Source of the DNA: CAZYEI01 sp964646425
Lineage (GTDB): Bacteria; Bacillota_I; Bacilli_A; RFN20; JAISJY01
Direction of reading: 5' to 3'
Assembly (NCBI GenBank): GCA_964646425.1
Contig: CAZYEI010000028.1
Coordinates: forward strand, 1 to 18,130
DNA length: 18,130 nt
Positions 14,842 to 18,130 of this stretch are shown here, in pieces (the stretch's first letter is position 1; each line of letters starts with the position of its first letter). The notes below the pieces were generated by a model. It had not been told where the DNA came from. It did no database searches and worked only from the letters and a program-made list of their open reading frames with translations. Both the position numbers and the translations under genes were made by a program.

Positions 14842-15555
14842 TTATTTAATCTCATCAATATAATAAACATATTCGAGCGTTGCTAATGCATCGATAATTT
14901 CTTTATGCTTACGCGCTTCATCTTTTTCATCAGTAACTGATATAGTATATACACTTAAACATGAGCCAATATAAGCACTATTTAATTCAATATCGTCAAT
15001 TCTAAGTTTAAGTTTTCTTAATGTAAAAGTAAAATCTTGTAATTTGCTTTTCTCTTTTAATTCCAAATGTATTTCAAAATGATTTGACTTATCTTTTAAA
15101 AACATTTCAACTTTAGGAAATACAGCAAGAATAACAACCAATAAAAAGCAAAGCATAATAGCAACTAAATAATAGCCAAATCCTATTACTAATCCAAGCA
15201 TTTCACAAAGTAATAATCCCACTGATGTAGTTAATCCTTTAATTTGTTTTTTTGAACTAAATAATATTGAATTACCACTTATAATTACAGTTGCCAAAAT
15301 TGTAACAGCTGAAAATAAATAAAGAGATTTATTTAGCGAAATATCAATGAGTGCTGCTATACTTCCCATTAATGTAACGAGAATAAATGTTCTAAATCCA
15401 GCTGAATGCCTTTTTGATGATCTTTCGTAGCCTATAATCGCACTGAAAATCACAGATAATATAATTCTTAAAATAATTGAATAAATATTTAGACTAATAG
15501 ACCATTCACCAATTAAATTTGCTACTGGGTCAATAAACAATTGTAATATATTCAT
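14842..15555 (-). CDS. MgtC/SapB family membrane protein
   Basis: Four to five N-terminal membrane helices (about residues 25-147) are followed by a soluble ACT-like domain (about 158-237). The family hallmark GYERSSKRHSAGFRT is at 42-56 and the second conserved segment GLTTSVGLL at 107-115. The usual glycine-rich GFLGAG segment before it is altered here (SGNSILF, about 93-99). MgtC-type proteins are tied to low-magnesium growth and, in pathogens, to modulation of the F1Fo ATPase; the role of distant homologs is not settled. The ribosome site AGGAG overlaps the TAG stop of the antiporter gene 12 nt upstream, so the two are co-transcribed and probably translationally coupled. 237 aa is a normal length. 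Confidence 0.85.
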   Translation of the reverse strand: MNILQLFIDPVANLIGEWSISLNIYSIILRIILSVIFSAIIGYERSSKRHSAGFRTFILVTLMGSIAALIDISLNKSLYLFSAVTILATVIISGNSILFSSKKQIKGLTTSVGLLLCEMLGLVIGFGYYLVAIMLCFLLVVILAVFPKVEMFLKDKSNHFEIHLELKEKSKLQDFTFTLRKLKLRIDDIELNSAYIGSCLSVYTISVTDEKDEARKHKEIIDALATLEYVYYIDEIK

Positions 15556-15567
15556 ATTTTTCTTCTC

Positions 15568-16983
15568 CTATCTTTTATTTATAAATTTATTATTAAAACC
15601 TTGTGAATATAATTCTTCCGCCGCCTCTAAGAACGCTCTTTCTTCTTCAGACATATTTTCATAATTATATTCAGGAATATTTTTTTGAATTTCTTTAATT
15701 TCATCAATAAGTCTATTTGTTTCTTCCACCTGCACTACATTTAAAGATAAAGGCGCTACTTCATCATAAGATTTCGAAAGATAAAGCGATATTTTGGCAC
15801 AAGCAGGTCCGATTAGTTCGTATAAAACGCTTGATGCTAAAATAATCGTTTCTAAAGATGAACCAGTTTCTCCTCCTATTGTTCTTGCACCAAGTGAAGC
15901 AAGTCCAATTGCAACCCCTGCCTGTGGAATTAATGCAAGCCCTAAATAATTTCTAACATTTTTATTTTTCTTTGTTATTAAACAACCTAAATATGCACCT
16001 GCATACTTACCAATAATTCGTGTGAAGAAGTATACAACTCCAATTATAATAATTGGTATAGCACCTATTGATGATGATGACATTAATGCTTCTAAGTTAA
16101 ATGAAACTCCCGAACGAACAAAAAATAAAAGTAATATAGGTGGTGTAAAATAATTAAGTTGCTTATATAATTTATCATCATTAGATATATTAATATAAAC
16201 CATTCCCATACACATGCATCCCAATAATGACGAAACATCAAATAAAGAGCATAACCCACAAAAAGCAAATAATAATGCTATTGAAATAATTAAGCGATTA
16301 TCTTTAGTTCTTTTTTTAGGCATCATTATTTTCATTAAGAAGCCGAACAAACCTCCGATTATTAGAGCCAGTAAATTAAATATAACCGGCTTAACGATAC
16401 TAGCAAAATCCACATTACCAGATGTAGAAGCAATAGCAACAGAAATAGCAATACTATAAGCAAGCAAACCAACAACATCATCTAATGCAACGACTTGCAA
16501 AAGCGTATCAACAAAATCACCTTTCGCATTTGTCTGTCTAATTGTCATCATTGTTGATGCTGGTGCTGTAGCAGATGCTAAAGCTCCTAACACAATTGAA
16601 AATGCCAAATCTAATTTTAACAGTAAAAAACAAACAATAAAAACAATAAACATCGCTAATAAGGACTCAAAAACAGTAATCACAATTACTTTAATACCAT
16701 TCTTTTTTAATACATCCAAACGAAAAAATTCACCTGTACTAAAAGCTATAAAAGCTAAAGCAATATCAGCTAAAAAGCTTGTACCTTGTATAAAATCATT
16801 AGGTATTAAATCTAAACAATAAGGCCCAACAAGTATACCAGCTATAATATAAGCAGTAACATTAGGCAATTTCAAAAGTTTGGTAATTCTTGTTAATAAA
16901 AAACCAGCAAACAACATTATGGCCACTGAAATAATTGTAATACTAACACTAGAAGTAATATTTAATTTATCATACAAAGCCAT
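15568..16983 (-). CDS. CPA2-type cation/proton antiporter (Na+/H+ exchanger family)
   Basis: Membrane antiporter (471 aa) exchanging protons for Na+ or K+. About 12 helices run from residue 14 to 400. Family features are the early LPNVTAYIIAGILVGP (39-54), the unwound-helix segment ATAPAST (138-144) and the DD pair D168-D169 in VALDDVVG. The DD pair matches the ion-binding aspartates of electrogenic NapA/NhaA-type exchangers. A hydrophilic, Glu-rich tail (about 405-471) extends into the cytoplasm. It has no RCK/TrkA-N domain, so it is not a complete KefC-type channel. The start ATG (16981-16983) follows GGAG at a rather long spacing. It is divergent from the LysR-type gene and upstream of the MgtC-type gene. 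The transported ion cannot be assigned. Confidence 0.88.
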   Translation of the reverse strand: MALYDKLNITSSVSITIISVAIMLFAGFLLTRITKLLKLPNVTAYIIAGILVGPYCLDLIPNDFIQGTSFLADIALAFIAFSTGEFFRLDVLKKNGIKVIVITVFESLLAMFIVFIVCFLLLKLDLAFSIVLGALASATAPASTMMTIRQTNAKGDFVDTLLQVVALDDVVGLLAYSIAISVAIASTSGNVDFASIVKPVIFNLLALIIGGLFGFLMKIMMPKKRTKDNRLIISIALLFAFCGLCSLFDVSSLLGCMCMGMVYINISNDDKLYKQLNYFTPPILLLFFVRSGVSFNLEALMSSSSIGAIPIIIIGVVYFFTRIIGKYAGAYLGCLITKKNKNVRNYLGLALIPQAGVAIGLASLGARTIGGETGSSLETIILASSVLYELIGPACAKISLYLSKSYDEVAPLSLNVVQVEETNRLIDEIKEIQKNIPEYNYENMSEEERAFLEAAEELYSQGFNNKFINKR

Positions 16984-17029
16984 TTTATTTTCTCATTCTC
17001 CTTTCCTCTATTGAAATTTTTACAAATTG

Positions 17030-17075
17030 ATTATATAATTCATGATAAATAAATAGAAATTATATTTTTATTTAT
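17030..17075. promoter_or_regulatory. Divergent promoter region with candidate LysR-type operator
   Basis: The 125-bp gap between the antiporter and lysR starts contains the palindrome ATTATATAAT (17030-17039), which offers a TATAAT on each strand. It also holds a 9-bp inverted repeat, ATAAATAAA (17045-17053) with TTTATTTAT (17067-17075). LysR regulators bind A/T-rich dyads in such shared promoter regions. The low complexity of the sequence means both could be chance. Confidence 0.4.
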
Positions 17076-17108
17076 AACTATAAGAAAAATTTATAGTAGG
17101 AGGTAAAA

Positions 17109-18017
17109 ATGATTGATACAAAACTATTAACACTTATAAAATTAAGTGAATTAAAAAACTTTACTAGAGTTTCCGAAGAATTATCAATGACACAACCAGC
17201 AGTTAGTAATCACATTAAACTACTTGAAGATGAATTAAAAGTTAAACTAGTAATTCGTAAAAAAAATAACATTATTTTGACTGAAGAAGGAAAAATAGTC
17301 GTTAATTATTCCAAAAAAATATTAGCACTTTATAATAAATTAGATTTAGAAGTTAAGGACTATAAAAAAAATATTACTAACATTAAAATAGGAATAACTC
17401 ACACATCTGAAAGTAATATAATGATGGAAGTTTTAGCAAAATGCAGTAATATAATCGATAAGTTAAATATAACAGTTATTACTGATACGATAAAAAATCT
17501 TTATAGTAAATTAGATAATTTTGAAATTGATTTAGCAATTATCGAAGAAAAAGCTAATACATACAAATATAAATCACTTCTTTTAGATACCGATTATCTT
17601 GTTTGCATTTTATCTAAAGACAATCATCTAGCAAAAAAATCTTTAATAACAATTCATGATCTAAAAAAGGAAAAAATGATATTAAGATTACCAAACTCTG
17701 CTACAAGAAACCAATTTCACTCAGCTTTAATTGCTATGAATGAAAATGTGGAAGATTTTAATGTGATTCTAGAGGTAGATAATATAGCTACAATAAAAGA
17801 TTTGGTTAGAAAAAATTTAGGTGTTTCGATACTAGCACGAAGTGCTTGCTTAAATGAAATCAAAAAAAATAAACTTATTGCTCTGCCAATCGAAAATTTA
17901 AGTATGATAAGAGAAACAAATATAATATATAACAATTCATTTACAAACTTTTATATATTAGAAGAAATATATCGTATTTATCAAGAAACAAAAAATGGTT
18001 TAAATACTTCCCTTTAA
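17109..18017 (+). CDS. LysR-family transcriptional regulator
   Basis: Tetrameric-type LTTR (302 aa, standard length). A winged HTH at about residues 1-62 (SMTQPAVSNHIKLLEDEL is the recognition region) is followed by a linker helix (about 63-88). A periplasmic-binding-protein-like effector domain (about 91-295) includes LGVSILARSA near residue 240. AGGAGGT ends 4 nt before the ATG. It is transcribed divergently from the antiporter-MgtC operon across 125 bp, the classic arrangement for an LTTR that controls its neighbour and itself. The inducer is unknown; an ionic or pH-linked signal is only inferred from the target. A perfect terminator follows. Confidence 0.92.
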   Translation: MIDTKLLTLIKLSELKNFTRVSEELSMTQPAVSNHIKLLEDELKVKLVIRKKNNIILTEEGKIVVNYSKKILALYNKLDLEVKDYKKNITNIKIGITHTSESNIMMEVLAKCSNIIDKLNITVITDTIKNLYSKLDNFEIDLAIIEEKANTYKYKSLLLDTDYLVCILSKDNHLAKKSLITIHDLKKEKMILRLPNSATRNQFHSALIAMNENVEDFNVILEVDNIATIKDLVRKNLGVSILARSACLNEIKKNKLIALPIENLSMIRETNIIYNNSFTNFYILEEIYRIYQETKNGLNTSL

Positions 18018-18042
18018 ATCCAAACATTAAACAAATACTAAT

Positions 18043-18079
18043 AAAAAATTGATGCCAATATTATAAGCATCAATTTTTT
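18043..18079 (+). terminator. Terminator of the LysR gene
   Basis: A 13-bp perfect stem, AAAAAATTGATGC (18043-18055) with GCATCAATTTTTT (18067-18079), has an 11-nt loop and its own T-run. It starts 25 nt after the stop codon. Confidence 0.92.
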
Positions 18080-18130
18080 GGCTCTGTAAAATCTGATGGG
18101 GTCATAAATGAAAAACTAAAATATTGACCC
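18080..18130. repeat. Possible insertion-sequence terminal end (window edge)
   Basis: Immediately after the terminator T-run the sequence changes to GGCTCTGTAAAATCTGATGG and contains GGGTCA (18099-18104) with its inverted copy TGACCC at the last six bases (18125-18130). GGCTCT-type starts are known from ends of ISL3-family elements. No transposase is inside the window, so this is a tentative reading. Confidence 0.3.

Noticed and set aside
15568..16983. KefC-type potassium efflux system
   Set aside because: The exchanger domain fits CPA2, but there is no C-terminal RCK/TrkA-N domain and no KefF-like partner.
1..18130. Mollicute-type genetic code (TGA = Trp)
   Set aside because: All recognised proteins read through at expected length with TGG tryptophans and no internal TGA, so the standard code is sufficient.

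Overview
The window is very A+T-rich DNA, densely packed with short intergenic gaps. It has strong Shine-Dalgarno sites, sigma-A-type promoters and U-tract hairpin terminators. All identifiable genes keep TGG for tryptophan and have no in-frame TGA, and stops are TAA or TAG, so the standard bacterial code fits. The gene content is a glycyl-radical (anaerobic) ribonucleotide reductase with its activase, MscL, ClpP, a lipoprotein with a Ser/Asn-rich tether, and Ig-like secreted proteins. This points to an anaerobic low-GC Gram-positive relative, such as Erysipelotrichia, RF39, Izemoplasma or Acholeplasma-like Bacillota/Mycoplasmatota. That placement is inference; no rRNA is present.

Layout. 1-542 (-): 5' part of glyceraldehyde-3-phosphate dehydrogenase with a near-consensus promoter. 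734-2458 (+): cytoplasmic neopullulanase/cyclomaltodextrinase-type GH13 enzyme. 2496-6512 (-): an operon in the order nrdG, nrdD, trxB. Its class III ribonucleotide reductase carries a C-terminal thioredoxin/glutaredoxin-like domain, and its thioredoxin reductase lacks the usual NADPH 2'-phosphate motif. 6687-7277 (+): clpP. 7330-9109 (-): a lipoprotein gene, then an unusually long mscL. 9439-9774 (+): an XRE-type repressor-like gene. 9934-12273 (+): two tandem paralogous exported proteins of unknown function. 12478-14766 (+): an ArsB/anion-permease-like transporter and an ArsP_2-type (10-TM metal/arsenic exporter-like) protein, each with its own promoter. 14842-16983 (-): a CPA2-type cation/proton antiporter coupled to an MgtC/SapB-type membrane protein, divergent from a LysR-type regulator (17109-18017, +). 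After the LysR terminator the last 51 bases look different and may be the end of an insertion sequence.

How the genes work together. The most coherent system is nrdG-nrdD-trxB. NrdG makes the glycyl radical, NrdD reduces ribonucleotides, the fused CxxC domain is placed to re-reduce its active-site disulfide, and TrxB is placed to recharge that domain. This resembles the redoxin-dependent class III RNR subtype rather than the formate-dependent one. The second candidate for something undescribed is the tandem pair of exported Ig-like proteins downstream of the XRE regulator. The two share a roughly 255-residue region whose second half I do not recognise. The LysR/antiporter/MgtC block looks like a regulated ion-homeostasis unit. 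The two arsenic-type transporters appear without arsR or arsC in view.
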